Origin: Elmis aenea
Lineage: Eukaryota; Arthropoda; Insecta; Coleoptera; Elmidae
Assembly: GCA_947652605.1 (NCBI GenBank)
Contig: OX393581.1
Location: 29,692,788-29,756,787, forward strand
DNA: 64,000 nucleotides
Reading direction: 5' to 3'
Shown: piece after piece, positions 25,188 through 38,049 of the stretch
How positions within the stretch are numbered: the first letter of the stretch is position 1
Layout of the letters: each line of letters begins with the position of its first letter
Program-made: the position numbers and the translations under genes
The notes under the pieces: model-generated
What the model saw: the letters and a program-made list of their open reading frames with translations, nothing else
Told to the model about the DNA's origin: nothing
Databases searched by the model: none

Positions 25188-26388
25188 GAGGGACTAAAAA
25201 CGAAAAAAATTCCGTTCGTTTCTGTTCAGAACGAAAACGAAATATATCGTCTTCGTTCTTTTCGTTCTAACCGAAAAAATTCTTTTTTCGTTTTCGTGAA
25301 CCGTAATAATAACGGTTAAAACCGGTTTTACAATATTTGTTTTGTCGTCAAAAAATCAATTTTTTTTCTAGTCACCACAACCCTCTATAAATACAATAAC
25401 AATATTTGCTTATCAACTAAAATATAAACGATGACGATGGGGTTTGATGCTCACGGACAGCATATTTTAGACTGGCGAACCATCGCCATATTAAATTTAC
25501 CAAATCGTTAAACACATTAACATTTAACCATTTTATTAAGTTTAACACCCGTAAGGTGCAAAAACACAACGTGATTAGGTTAAATTAGACACACGATCTT
25601 TTATCTAAAACTATGAAAATATAGCAAGTGCTGTTTTAAATTTGTTTTAGTACTAAAAATCTATGCATTTGAATTAAATTAGATCCTGCTATAATTATTT
25701 AAAAAGACAAAAGAATGAATTCAAGTGGATAATTTACTAAATGTTATAAATAAAAAAGATATTTAAAAAAAAACTTATATTAACTTGAAATATACTTTAA
25801 CTTTATAGTTTGTACATACCTACCATACAATATACATTTTCACATTCCGTTAAATCTTACTAGCAACACATCTTCCAATAAATCTTCTTTTACATTAGTC
25901 CTTTTCGAAGTAAGAATAAATTTTACTATTATTATGTCTAAACGCAAATAAAACATACACATTGATAATATATATCCAATCAAGTGTATATTCTATATTG
26001 ATGATCTAAAAAACAAATTAGAAATAGAGAATATCTGTACCGTTAATTGTGTTACACGAAATTGCAAGTATAAACAATAAAGTTGTTAATACATGTTCAC
26101 GTAAATATACGGAGAAAAGTGAAGCTCACTTATTTCAAGTCAGATTTTTTACTGTCTCGTGGAGTCTCCCCAGCACAGAAGGTAAATTCGCGTTTGTGTT
26201 TAACAAATAAAATTGAAATAGCGACAAAACCGGTTAAAACCGATTAAAACCGGTTTTGGAAAATATTTATTTCGTTTTCGTTCTTGAACGAAAAATAATA
26301 ATTTCGTTTTCGGTTTCGTTTTCGTTCTTAAAAAAATGTCGGTTAATTTCGTTTAACGTTTTCGTTTTCGTTTCGTTCTCAGTCCCTG
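25188..26388. mobile_element. hAT element with GAAAACGAAA/TTCGTTTTCG ends
   Basis: Begins GAGGGACTAAAAACG (first base changed from C) and ends TTTCGTTCTCAGTCCCTG. The 8-bp duplication CTTTTAAC flanks both sides (25180-25187, 26389-26396). Subterminal runs of ACGAAAACG and the palindrome AACCGGTTTT recur. 1.2 kb, no transposase seen. Confidence 0.9.
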
Positions 26389-26494
26389 CTTTTAACGGCT
26401 TGATTAAGTTGCAAAATGTACTTATTATGTTATCAGCCACTCGAACAGTAAAGTATTGCATTTACTATACATGATCAAAAGCTATTAAAATATT

Positions 26495-27035
26495 TAAGGT
26501 ACGATTGCACAAAGCAACACTGGTGTTAACATACAAGTTAATCCCCAATACTAGGCAACATCAGCGCCAAGTATGCTGCGATTTTGCGTAGTTCTAGGGT
26601 TAACGTGGTTTAGTCCCGGGGCTAATCCCAGGCCCAACTTTTATGCAATCGGGCCTAAATGCATCGCAATGTTAGCGGCAAAGTGTATAATTTGGTAATA
26701 AAATAATAACCTTTAAACTGACCCTCATTCACTTGGTCAGTAATAGAGGGTCAGGTTAAAGGTTGTTTAAAGCTTGCTTTTATGCATTGCAATAAATAAA
26801 GTATACACATAATTATTATCATTATTGTTATTTTTATTTGTGAGAAAATATAATGTTTTGATCCTTATTAAATTTTATAATTATACACTTTACTCAACAT
26901 TCGACGTTTTATAAAACGACATATAACGACTATAGGTAGGATCATTATTATTTAATACTTTGCTAAATTTCACCCGGCATTACACAGAATGCCTAGGCAT
27001 TTTGTAGAATACATACTTACACTTTGCCGCTAACA
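26495..27035. repeat. Degenerate foldback repeats
   Basis: Two overlapping inverted structures: ACGATTGCACAAAGC (26502) against ATGCAATCGGGCC (26643), and GCAATGTTAGCGGCAAAGTG (26657) against CACTTTGCCGCTAAC (27021). The middle CCTTTAAACTGACCCTC (26710) and TAGAGGGTCAGGTTAAAGG (26744) form a third. Parts match 8750-8815 and 37918-38044. Confidence 0.6.
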
Positions 27036-28801
27036 ACGATATTTGTTTGCTAAGGTCGATTTTCTTTTATTGGAAACCCGAGTACTTGTGAATTCCCGGG
27101 TATATACTAAGTTTTGTATGCTTAGTTTAGATTGATCTATTTCCACAAAAATCAATCACCGATCTTGGGGAGCGAGTTCCCTACCCTGACCAATTTTGTC
27201 TATCGTTGTATTAATTGACCAAGTATGGAATCTTTCACATGTAGTGAGACATCGTCAATTTATTTATTTCTGAAACGCTCGACTGGATGTTTCTCTCGTC
27301 CAAAAAATCTCACCGACCTCGGCTATATCCGAACTCGCATTGCCGTATTGTTGTTTGTCTAATGCAGAAACCTATTTAGTCTCTCTTCCTTAAAGTTATT
27401 TCAATATTCGCCATGTTTACCTCTGACTTATGTAAACAAAAAATATTTTATTTTAATTAGAATAAACAACGAAACGAACAGTACATTTTTGTAGTGATGA
27501 ACAATAAATATGAAAAATATTACCCTTTTTAATGAGATGCATGGGCTTGTTGTTGAAAACATACGTACATATTTTCAAGCGTATGTACTTCGGAGGTTTT
27601 AATAATATTCTGCATGTTTATTACTAATGCTAGTTGTAAATTTGTATGGCAAGTGTAAAATTATAATTTTATTGCTTGCCCAAACAAACCAATTTGACAA
27701 CGAAGCTAAATTTGAGCAACTATTTTTAAAGGTGATACTTATTTGCCTAAAAATTTTAAGTCGTGGTGATAGAGATAATTTTTATTGCTAACGAACAATA
27801 AATTTAATGTATGGAAAATTTAAATGAGTGAAATAAGCACATTAAAACTTTATCGAATTGTTTAAGATGTTTATTAGTCACTCTTTTTATTTTTGTTACT
27901 AGATGATTACGTTGTCAAAAATGATGCATTTTTAAGAATCCCATAAATGCTTATGCGAGTCTTAACAGAAAACAACGAGTGTTTTGAGTTAGTAGGCCTT
28001 TTAACAAAATTTTAATGTACTTTATACATTACTATTGTTTTATTTTTCGATAAACAAATGCATTTAAAATAATCCGTTGAAAGAAACTTTATTCAGCGTG
28101 TATTTAGTATGCTGCACCTAATAAATAGGCAACCACTAGCGACAAATGTAACACTGTTGTGTATCCATACGCAACATGTAACGTTAACGTATGGAAAACT
28201 TGTACACGTTAAATATTTAACTTTTATTTAATTCTTTAATTTAAGTGGTGCGTTGGACTTAAGATTTACTAACACACAACTTTTTTTAAATGAAATGTTT
28301 AGGACAGCTTGCACATTAGAAAAGCATTGGGAAGAACTTTTTTACGTTTCATTCAACTGTTCGAAATTTTTCTTCGTCAAATAGAGTAATGTTGTTAAAT
28401 ATGTACTTTATTTAGGTTAGTTTAGATAATTTTGATGGTTTACATCACCTTAATCTTCAGATCCTTGTGAGTAATTTTAACAAATTTAAACCTTTTAGGC
28501 GTTAAAAATTTTAAACGGTGCTTAGAAAGCATAGAAATATACTTATTGTGACATATTGTTCAAAGTCATTGTTTCGTAATGTGGTCTAATCTCAAAGTTG
28601 TCCAAAAATATTGCAAGAGAAAAAAACATGTATGATTTTTAATAGTTGCTGGTCAGTGCTTTTGTAGATTACAGATTACTTTATCCGTTGGTATGTAAAT
28701 TCAATTTTCTTTAGTTTCAATTTCCCGTTTTTTGTCTTACGTAAGACATAGTAAACATTTTCAAAAATTAAAGCAATAGTTAAGGAAGTGTTTTTGTTTT
28801 A

Positions 28802-29715
28802 CGAGGGTCAGTCAAATATAAACCGGACTTTTTTCCATACCACTGAACGAGCGATCGTTCGCAGCTGATACCCAATGGGACTGTTAATGGGTGTGCCGTG
28901 ACTCATTTTTAGTCGAAAACATAACCTCACATTTGTTTGTTTTTGAGCTAGCACTATGAGTGAGCAAGTAGTGCCCAGTGCCGTTGCACAACGCGTTATT
29001 AAGTTTTTGGCGAATGAAAAAGTGAAACCCATCGAGATTTTGATAAGATTACGTAAACAGTTTGGCAATGAAACCTTATCTAGGACACAAGTGTTTGCAC
29101 GGCATAAATCGTTCGCTGGTGGACGTAGTGAAGTGCAAAACTTGCCCCATCCGCGTCGCCCCAAGACCAGCATAATCTCAAACAACATTCAAGCAGTTCG
29201 AGGGCTTATTGAAGGGAACCGGCGGTTAACAGTGGATAACATTTGTAAAAGCATTGGACTAAGCGAACTATTGGACAAAGTCAAGACATCCTATAGGTCC
29301 AAAAGACGTGGCGTTCCATTCGCAGCGTGTTGCTCTTGCACGACAACGCTAGACCGCATACTGCCGCCTTAACCAAAGATAAATTAATAAAAATGCATTA
29401 GACTACTATTAAAAATGTCCCTTAGAGCCCTGACTTATCCCCGTGTGATTATCATTTATTTGGACCACTCAAGGAGGCGTTAGGAGGACAGCAATTCCAA
29501 AATAATGAAGAGGTGAAGCAATTTGTGTGTAATTGGCTTCGCACACGTCCCACTTCTTTTCACAATAAAGGAATACAAAAACTGCCAATCCGTTGGCAAA
29601 AGTGTGTAAATGTCAACGGAAACTATGTAGAAAAATGAGTTGTGCGTATTTTTGAAAATTTTTAATTTAATACAGAGTATGGGAAAAAATCCGGTTTATA
29701 TTTGACTGGCCCTCG
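28802..29715 (+). mobile_element. mariner element with decayed transposase
   Basis: Terminal repeats begin CGAGGGTCAGTCAAATATAA and end with the near-exact reverse complement (TTTATATTTGACTGGCCCTCG). TA flanks both ends (28800-28801 and 29716-29717). At 914 bp it is shorter than the usual 1.3 kb of mariner, so the middle of the transposase gene is deleted. Subfamily not assigned. Confidence 0.92.
28956..29638 (+). pseudogene. mariner transposase, two-piece remnant
   Basis: The N-terminal piece (28956-29372) is the paired-like helix-turn-helix DNA-binding part: AQRVIKFLANEKVKPIEI, then GRSEVQNLPHPRRPKTS, which is the typical GR-P/HPRRPKT linker, then a second helix-turn-helix (RRLTVDNICKSIGLS). 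The frame is lost near 29270 where the catalytic core is deleted. A second piece from about 29431 reads PDLSPCDYHLFGPLKEALGG, holding the third catalytic Asp of the mariner D,D34D triad, and runs to TGA near 29638. The gene cannot make an active enzyme. Confidence 0.88.
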
Positions 29716-29719
29716 TAAG

Positions 29720-32148
29720 TATTTACCTTACGTAAATACACATACATTACTTAAAAAAAGTGTAGTTTAGGAATTGAAACCGAAGATTTTTGTTCAAACT
29801 CAAACTGATATAACATGAGCCAGTCAAATCAACCAGACATATACAAAAGACGTAGTTTTATTGTATTTTTAACCCATCGCTATAATTTCATTCACATCAG
29901 GTACCTATTTACTTTAAAAAATGACCAATCCAATTTAATTTTTTTATTAGATTAAAAGTAACATGTCAATGCTATCTTTAATACACTTTTATATAATAAT
30001 TCATGTCAAAGTTGTGTTACCACAACTCATAATCCATAATTTTATGAGTATTTAAATTAAAAACGCACATATCGTGTACATTAATAACGTAGGTATATGC
30101 ATTACATTTACATCTTATTATTTCACGTGCATGTCTTATCATTATGAAATGTCGTTACCCTCGCAGTACGAATAATAACAACGATTTTTTAGTGTGGGGT
30201 TGAAGTTAGTAATTACGAAAGTTGTGTCTGTTTTTTACAACCCGCAATTGTATTTTATTATTCACTTTTGCAGTACATTGCGTGACACAGTTACTATCTA
30301 GTATGAAATCTATTTGGAAACCGTTCATTGTAACAGAAAAGGGTTATAATGTTTCCGATATTTACCACGAAAAAAACATCAGCTCATGTTGTATTATTAA
30401 TGTATTTGAATCTACACACCGCACCGTGCTGTGTACATAACCATCAAATTGTGAGCATATTACATAAATAATGCGTATGCGAAAGGGATAAACGCTCGAT
30501 ATGTCTAATAAAAACTGCCAAAGAATAATAAATCAATTTTCGTAAATTATCATAAATTGTTCATGCTGAATTCTTATTATATTGAATGTTTTCGGAATTT
30601 GTATGATTTATTATGTCGTTCTTCATGCAGTGTGATATTTATTGACCTGAGTAACTTTGTTATTATAAGATTTGAAGAGTTTGAAGAATCAGCAAAGTTG
30701 GGTAAGATTACAAAAGAAATTGAATGCCATTTCAAAAATAACCAATGTTATCAACTTTCTGAAAAAAAAACTGTAAAAGATTTGACAACATTTTCAAACA
30801 AATATCTAATGAATAGTGACTGATAGGAAAAAATATATATTTCGCTAGCTTTTAGGCAATTTTTTATCAATTATATTTAGGGCACTAGTATTTTATTAGC
30901 TTGAGCGTGTTCCGAGATGCTGATCAAACTAACATTTTTTTGAATGGCCACCATATAGCCTTATAGACAAGATTAGGTACTTTTTTCTAATTTCATTGAT
31001 ATAATTCTGGGTTGTTATGCGTTGTGTTAGCAGTTTTTTTTAGATAAAAAAACATTGACATTAACTACTTTTAAAAAAATCATTGAAAACTTTGCAAAAA
31101 ATGTTTGCATTTATTTACTACATTACTTTTAAACCTTACTGTATTGGTAAAAGTTTATGCAAAAATATTTAAAATTATGGCTTACTGGAAAAAGAGAACA
31201 TGGCATGCCATTATTGATTTAAACGAAATTGATTAAAAATAACTTTTTTTTTTCAAGGGATTTTTTTTCTAAATGCTACACCAATTTCTTCTCTCGTATC
31301 TTGATCAATAAATAAGTACATGATGTAGAGATGAGAGTCTTGTATTGTATTTCGACAAGAGATCCTTAGAAAGTGACAATTGAAAAAGAAAATTACATAA
31401 ATAGTCTACTTGTATTCCATTAAACACAAAAACAAAGCTATAACTTAATAATTTAAGTTATTTTTTACATTTCATATTAATTTGTGATTTTTTAGTAACT
31501 ATTACTATTAAATTTGAGATCTGCACTTTGTAGATAATAATGTTTTCCTAAGCATATTTCTTTTTATTTGATGAAACGTTCTTAAAACAGCCAGTTTTAA
31601 AGAGACAGTTGGACACAATTATTAATTAATTAATTATAACAAAATGTGAGGTCAGTCTGACGTGCATAAACTGAATATTTAGTGTCACACAGTATAGCAG
31701 GGCGTTGTGTTGTAATGACTAGCAAAACCTCTAGGTTTTTATTGGATTAAGAGTCACTTTAAAATCTTTTCGATGAATGTGCTCGGCTTAAGGTCTCTTC
31801 TGATCATCAATCTGATAGTCTCCTTTATTAAATTGTAAAATAGTAATAATAAAAATATGGACCAGATTTAAAATATGCTACCTCAACGTACATTTGTCAT
31901 CCTGGGATTTCTTATAAAGTTTTGGTTTTGATCCTTTAGCAAGATTTTACAACGTTATGTACCATTTATCTGAGTTTATTAAATTGTTTTTGAAACGGCA
32001 CGTACTTAAGTTTCTAAGAATTTAAAGAAATAAATTACTGTATTTCTACCCAAGTTTTAATTGAATGTTGTATGTGCAAAACAACAATTATTTCTGATAT
32101 ACATAAATTTTGTTGGGGTATTGACTAAAGTCTGTATTTTTGTTTAAG
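29720..32148 (+). other. Presumed egghead intron, end portion
   Basis: AT-rich DNA without recognised exons leads to the egghead acceptor at 32148. Everything from 1 to 32148 may be intron or upstream intergenic DNA; the preceding exon was not found. Confidence 0.5.
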
Positions 32149-32721
32149 GTTGGCGCAGAGAAAGCTGTATCGTTCGACAACGGTCCAGATGGGTCAGTAG
32201 CTGAAGACTGTTATTTCGCCATGCGAGCCTATAATGAAGGCTACACATTCAACTTCGTCGAGGGAGAGATGTGGGAAAAATCGCCTTTCACGCTGTGGGA
32301 TTTTGTACAGCAAAGAAAGCGCTGGCTTCAAGGGATTCTTCTAGTAGTTCACACCAAGGCCATTCCGTGGGAGAAAAAATTATTATTAGCGATATCGTGC
32401 TACTCTTGGGTAACTCTACCGTTGTCTACTTCTAACGTTATTTTAGCTGCTCTTTGTCCAATTCCTTGCCCACCGCCAATCGATTTTATTTGCGCTTTTA
32501 TCGGAGCAGTAAACATATACATGTACGTGTTTGGGGTCGTCAAGTCATTTACCGTTTACAGATTTGGTTTAGTACGATTTCTTTTATGTATATGCGGTGC
32601 ACTTTTAACTATGCCCTGTAACGTACTCATTGAAAATGTAGCCGTTATGTGGGGTATCATTGGAAAGAAACACAAGTTTTATGTTGTAAATAAAAACGTT
32701 AGGCCGCCTATTACGGTTTAG
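32149..32721 (+). CDS. egh: egghead, terminal coding exon (GDP-mannose:glucosylceramide beta-1,4-mannosyltransferase)
   Basis: This exon encodes the last 190 residues of Egghead, the Golgi/ER membrane glycosyltransferase (GT2 family) that adds mannose to glucosylceramide in the arthro-series glycolipid pathway. The exon opens after a pyrimidine-rich acceptor ending TTTAAG at 32148, in phase 0 (GTT GGC GCA), and ends with TAG at 32719-32721. Visible residues are the ED pair at exon residues 19-20 (SVAEDCYF), the QQRKRW motif at 54-59 (family QxxRW), then hydrophobic segments near 78-103, 111-134 and 141-171 and a short basic tail. The sequence is uninterrupted and strongly resembles insect Egghead C-termini. 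The N-terminal half (first membrane segments and nucleotide-binding part) was not found in the 32 kb upstream, so the preceding intron is very long or the exons lie off the window. A candidate polyadenylation signal AATAAA is at 33010-33015. Confidence 0.93.
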   Translation, partial: VGAEKAVSFDNGPDGSVAEDCYFAMRAYNEGYTFNFVEGEMWEKSPFTLWDFVQQRKRWLQGILLVVHTKAIPWEKKLLLAISCYSWVTLPLSTSNVILAALCPIPCPPPIDFICAFIGAVNIYMYVFGVVKSFTVYRFGLVRFLLCICGALLTMPCNVLIENVAVMWGIIGKKHKFYVVNKNVRPPITV

Positions 32722-33015
32722 TTTTACTTTGTATTAATGTTTTGTATATATTATTTTAATATAAGTGTGTGTGATCGTCGTATTCGTAAATATAAGAAAG
32801 CGTTTTTATTTAGTGTTATGTGATTAAATAGATATTAGTCCGTAATCATGCACAGGGCGATCGGAATTTACTTCAAATTGATGAGTTCCTAACAATTCCA
32901 AAACGAAACGCAAAATTCGCCACTTGAAAATGCTATTACCGCTGGTTGTTAGTGCTGTGTTTTGGGGCGCTGTCTTGTTTAAAGTGTTTTTAAAATAAGT
33001 TTCACGTGAAATAAA

Positions 33016-36000
33016 TTAAATACGGGCCAGTAATACTTTTGTTTTCGTATTCATTAAGCAATTTGAAGAAACTTTTGCATTGTTCTGTGCTAATAAGTTC
33101 TGTAAATACTGTGTAAAAAAACACGTTTAGTTTATTATGGTTGCTTGAGTGTGTACGACTTTTGATCCTATCATTACATCCACTTAAAATACATTTTCGA
33201 AATAAATCAAACATAATTTTAATCCATCTCGAGGAGTCTAATGTCACTTCGTTTCAATTGGTCTAGATTAGAAGGGTGTAACGCTTCTGAATCGAAAAAT
33301 TACTCGAGCTACATTTGTTGTTTTTTAAAAAACTCAAATTGCGTATACATTCATTTACATCGTTTTACGACTGTAGTCGGTTAAAGTACTATTTTGTGCT
33401 AGAAAAGTTCCAGATATTTCATAAAATACAAGTTTCATTACGGGCTAACAAGCTGCGCGGCGGAAATGTATATCTGTTACACTTTTAGCAAAATGGAAAT
33501 GGAAGATCCTGCTAGATATTGACTTTTATCGACTAAATGAAGGTTAAACTTCTACGCCAAGCGACAGAAAGTTGATTGTACATCATAAAAGTAAATAAAA
33601 TATCGAAACTTCGTATATTACTTGACGGTCTTAAAACGCAACTGAAAGTTGATTGTACATCATAAAAGTAAATAAAATATCGAAACTTCGTATATTACTT
33701 GACGGTCTTAAAATGCGACTGAAATTGAACGGATAAAATCGCGTCTTCTTGTTATGTGATTTGAGGTCGCTGATCATGTCGAAGTCAGACTTGACTGTTA
33801 ACATTTCTATACGCCTTTGTTAGAGCAGACATTTCGTGTCCAGACGTCTTAAATTTCAAATTAGTAAAAAATCTAGCACTTAAACACGCGATCTATAAAA
33901 CCATGTCTGCAACAATCAAATATGCAATTAATATTTAGTGAACAAAATTGTCGAAGTAGTCTAGAATATAAATTTTGCGCCTAACATTCTGAGAGATTCG
34001 CAAAACTCGCTTTGTTAAGTTAAAATTGCATTTTTATATGGAATTGTACGTAAGTAATCGAACAGCAAAAATAATTAAAAGCCGTGATGTCATAATTTAA
34101 AAATAATGTTTTCGTAATTCATTTTTCTTTGTGGTATACTGCAATTTTTTCTAATAACATTACAATGTGATATTAAAAAACCAAATTCACGTCCGTAGTT
34201 TTCCGTAGTGATCCGTTTTAATTATTTTTATACTATATTTCAACCATTTTTTTTTTTTTTATTGTTTTACTTACAATCCGATTTTTGTTTTAACTTTAAC
34301 CAAAATAAGGATATTATGTTCTTTAAATTTTGTTATTTTTCAAGTTATAAGGATTTCTTTTAAAATTTTATAATTCTGTTATACTCGTATAATTTTTAAG
34401 TTCAATAAATGAAAATGTCTGAAAATTCCATCAATTATTTTATAGATGAATCCAAAACACTTACGATTTACATAAGCATCTTATGCTGTGTTATGAATTG
34501 CAATGGTTGGCTATAATGTAAAACAGTGACGAATAACATTACCACCTTCACATTTAACTGTAGTTTCATGATATTGAAAATGAAATTGATTTCCAAAAGT
34601 AATAAAACGACTGTTTTACGCCGGTGCACCGACACTAAGCCGTTTCAAGCATTTTATTATCACAGCATAGGATAGCTGTCAGTGTTTTGCGTTTTATCTC
34701 TCGAATTATTGTGTGGATTTTCAAATACGTTTGTGTTTTATACTCATGAATAATAAGACTAAAACAACATTTTATCATTTTAACAGCAATGTTTAGAATT
34801 CCAGAATAATCGTGTATAGAAAAACATGTTTTCCACGATAGTGAAAAATTGCATTTTCTATCATATTTAAAGGGGTGAAAGTAATACTTTGGCCCCCGTA
34901 GAGAGCAAGAATTTGGTCTCCCGTTGCTAAGAGTTACCGCGGAACCGATTATATAATCGTTCATGATTGGTAGATATTTGTGCTTATACAGTGTTATTAC
35001 GAAAACCGGCTACATATGACAGGTATTTGAATTTGACATAATGTCAGATTCAATATGTATTTAATAAACTTTATTTATCAAAAATTATGAGGTCATGGAA
35101 AAGATCATATGTATACCTCAGGAGTAAAGTGGCATTACCTCCCTTGAGTGAAGTTACAGACCGACAGGAGGGAATGTTGCACTTTCCTCCCTCATTATAA
35201 AAATAGCTATTTTTTCAGACATTAAACTTTTTTTTAAACCAAGAAATAAATACTTTAACTAAAGGTTGTAGCTTAATTTTTTTGGCTAAAAATTAAATCA
35301 AAAATCGGCCACTAAATAAAAAAGTCCGCCTATTTGGACCACGCTGTATATTGATATCCTTATGAATGGAAGAGACAATTGTTGCAGACAAATATGTCGT
35401 AATGTAGGCGTGAGCAATACGTAATATTATTATCACAATTACCCACATTCAATTACACCAATTAGTAGAATTACCGGCACACTTGACGGGAACATGCACC
35501 AACACCATCCACTGCAACACAAGCCAGCGTTCGTCGATATCAACGGCGGTAATATTACATTAGCTGGGTTAAAGGTACATACACGGCTATAATTTTTATT
35601 TTGCCCTTCGTTATTTCCAGTTTTTAATGGTTATACATCGCGTTTGTCCTGTTTTTTTTTGTCAAGTTTATTATACAAAAAAAACTCCCGGTTTTACGAC
35701 ACAATTGTTATTTGACAACGGTCGTAAGTCGAGCCGTCGCAAATCTGAAATTTTCTTCTCACTGCAAGTATATTTATCGCCACAAAAATTAAGAATAGGC
35801 TTATCGTGGTTCTGGAACTGTTTAATATTATTTTCTCCATGAGACACTAAATTTACGTGAATTTAAATCAAGAATATATTTAATTTTTCAAGACATATAT
35901 ATGTCAAGCAAATACAATTATTTATGTATTTTTCTTAAATCTGTACAAAATAATGTATTTTTTATTCTTTAAATAATGAAAAATTTATTATGGTTTAAAA

Positions 36001-36990
36001 TGGTGTTCTGGGAATTGCAAGTCACATCGAGTGTCGTGAACTTATGTATTTTGACGATGTATTGTACAAAGAACGATAATGAAGCTAGTATTTTATGAAA
36101 ATATCTGAAACATTAACTATTAACTGTTGCACATAATCCTGTTTAAGCAAGCAGGACCAATTTTTGAAAATCGTCCTTTATTTTTATTACAATGTAAAAC
36201 ATTTTGCATATCAAGAGATATATTTTTGTGTGAAAAAATCATCAACGGAATTAAAATACAATAATCGTAACCTTTGGATTGTAGTGTGTATGTAAATAAC
36301 GAACCCCACCCCTGTCCGATGGACTTCTTTTGTTAAAATGTGCTGTGCATCGATTTTCCTTGCGTATTTAGGTTACGCACGTATAATTTACTACTTTTAT
36401 TGTAAACACGCTCGATAAACTTTTACTTTTTTTGCATCGCATTTATCCTCAGGAAGATAATCGAGTTTTAATAACATGGTTCGAGTTGCTAATGTTACTG
36501 TTTTTGAAATCTCACGCGAAATTAATTAACATGTGTTCTCGACGTTTTGTAATCGCAGACTGTATATAACTATTTTTTTTTATTGTAAAGTTTACTGCTA
36601 ATAAGTACTTCGTAAGAGCGTATGAACAATACTTAATAAAAAAACGTAATATTCATATAATATACTTAAATGTCTACCACTCATCGATATTCTGCAATTA
36701 AAATACTCGTAATAGATATGGAACAATGAGGGTAACTATTTTTCAATAAATAAAAATAAGACTTTAAACATTTTTGCTTCATAAGCATATTAAATAATTT
36801 TAAGCACTTTTTTAATTATGCAATATCTTAATAAATGGTTTAAGAAAACAAGACGTAATGCAGTTCTTTACTGCTAATAAATTTCTTGGTCATTACCACA
36901 TTCTATAATAAGTTGTAATAATAATAATAAGGTAATTTATTTTAGCGTATATACTACAAGACCACATTAATGAACTTAATGTAACACAAA
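33016..36990. other. AT-rich sequence downstream of egghead
   Basis: Holds the 77-bp duplication. GACCACGCTGTATATT near 35337 could be a degraded TA-element end. No gene recognised. Confidence 0.45.
33567..33720 (+). repeat. Tandem duplication, 2 x 77 bp
   Basis: Unit beginning GAAAGTTGATTGTACATC occurs at 33567 and again at 33644. The two units differ at only two positions near their ends (ACGCAACT against ATGCGACT), so the duplication is recent. It lies about 0.85 kb past the egghead stop. Confidence 0.95.
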
Positions 36991-37002
36991 TATAGTGTAT
37001 GT

Positions 37003-37266
37003 CAGGGGTGTCAAACTGAATGGCTAACTTGGGCCATACTAACAAGGTTTTACTATAGGTGGGCCGCAAAAAAATTTTTTTTTTGTTTAATAGCAAAAAA
37101 TGAGTAAAATTAAAAAAACGTTTAGCGAATTCTACCTATCTTATTTTTATTCTGCGTCGGTTTGTTATTTTATTATATATTATTGTGTGCCGATATATTG
37201 GCCGGGCCGCAAAAATGTTCGTTGTGGGCCGCATGCGGCCCGCGGGCCGCGAGTTTGACACCCCTG
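37003..37266. mobile_element. hAT MITE (CAGGGGTGTCAAACTG family)
   Basis: Begins CAGGGGTGTCAAACTG and ends GAGTTTGACACCCCTG, flanked by the 8-bp duplication GTGTATGT (36995-37002, 37267-37274). Right half is GC-rich (GGGCCGCATGCGGCCCGC). A degraded relative lies at 19141-19380. Confidence 0.93.
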
Positions 37267-37917
37267 GTGTATGTATGTAATCGCTTTTAAAACAACCACA
37301 TTCAGGCATGATAACCACAAGACTGATCGTGTTTTCTAAATTATTCTACTTTTTTTATTAAAATTAATAAATTGCAACCCTCTCAACGAACTATAAATTA
37401 AATTTATAAACTTATTTCCCATCATTTCGTTTTAGACTTAACATTTAATCAAAAGTTTGTTTTGTCTATTTCTTTAACAAAAAGCATATTTAAATATTTC
37501 AACAAACATTTTACTATGCAGGTCCATAAAATATGAAAATAGGTTATGGCAACGCCAGTTAAATCAAAAATCGAATCACATTTAAATCGAGAATAATTGA
37601 TGCTAACATTTTGCTTACGTTCACAAACAAAAGTAATTAGAAATTAAACTGAGTTAACTTTTGATTGCATTTGTTGGTGTTCATTGTGAACCTTATTCGC
37701 GGAAACAGCGAGATATAATATTCTCGGGTTAAGTTTAATTTGAGTTTATACTTCGCGTTTTAGCAATCTGCCGAAATTGAAATTGAGAGGTTGGTCGTTT
37801 TTTTTCAATTATTGTTAATATTTACGTTCGTTCTGAAATTTCAAAGTAGTACAATTTTTGGAATTGTTTTATCGTTATTAATTTTGGACCGCTTACAAAA
37901 ACAACTGCATTACGCTT

Positions 37918-38044
37918 AGGTGCGATTGCACAAAGCAACAGTTAGTGTTAACATACATGTTAACAGGCAATAACAGCACCAACAGAGCTGGAATTCTGCC
38001 TAGTTTTAGGGTTAACACTAACTATTACTTTGTGCAATCTGCCC
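37918..38044. repeat. Small hairpin element
   Basis: TAGGTGCGATTGCACAAAGC is mirrored by CTTTGTGCAATCTGCCCCTA, with AGTTAGTGTTAAC/GTTAACACTAACT further in. 127 bp. Related to 26502-26655. Target duplication unclear. Confidence 0.7.
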
Positions 38045-38049
38045 CTAGT

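Noticed and set aside
30557..30823. 88-codon frame with FEEFEESAKLGKITKEIE
   Set aside because: Slightly protein-like, but isolated, with no known domain and no conserved neighbour; not enough to call.
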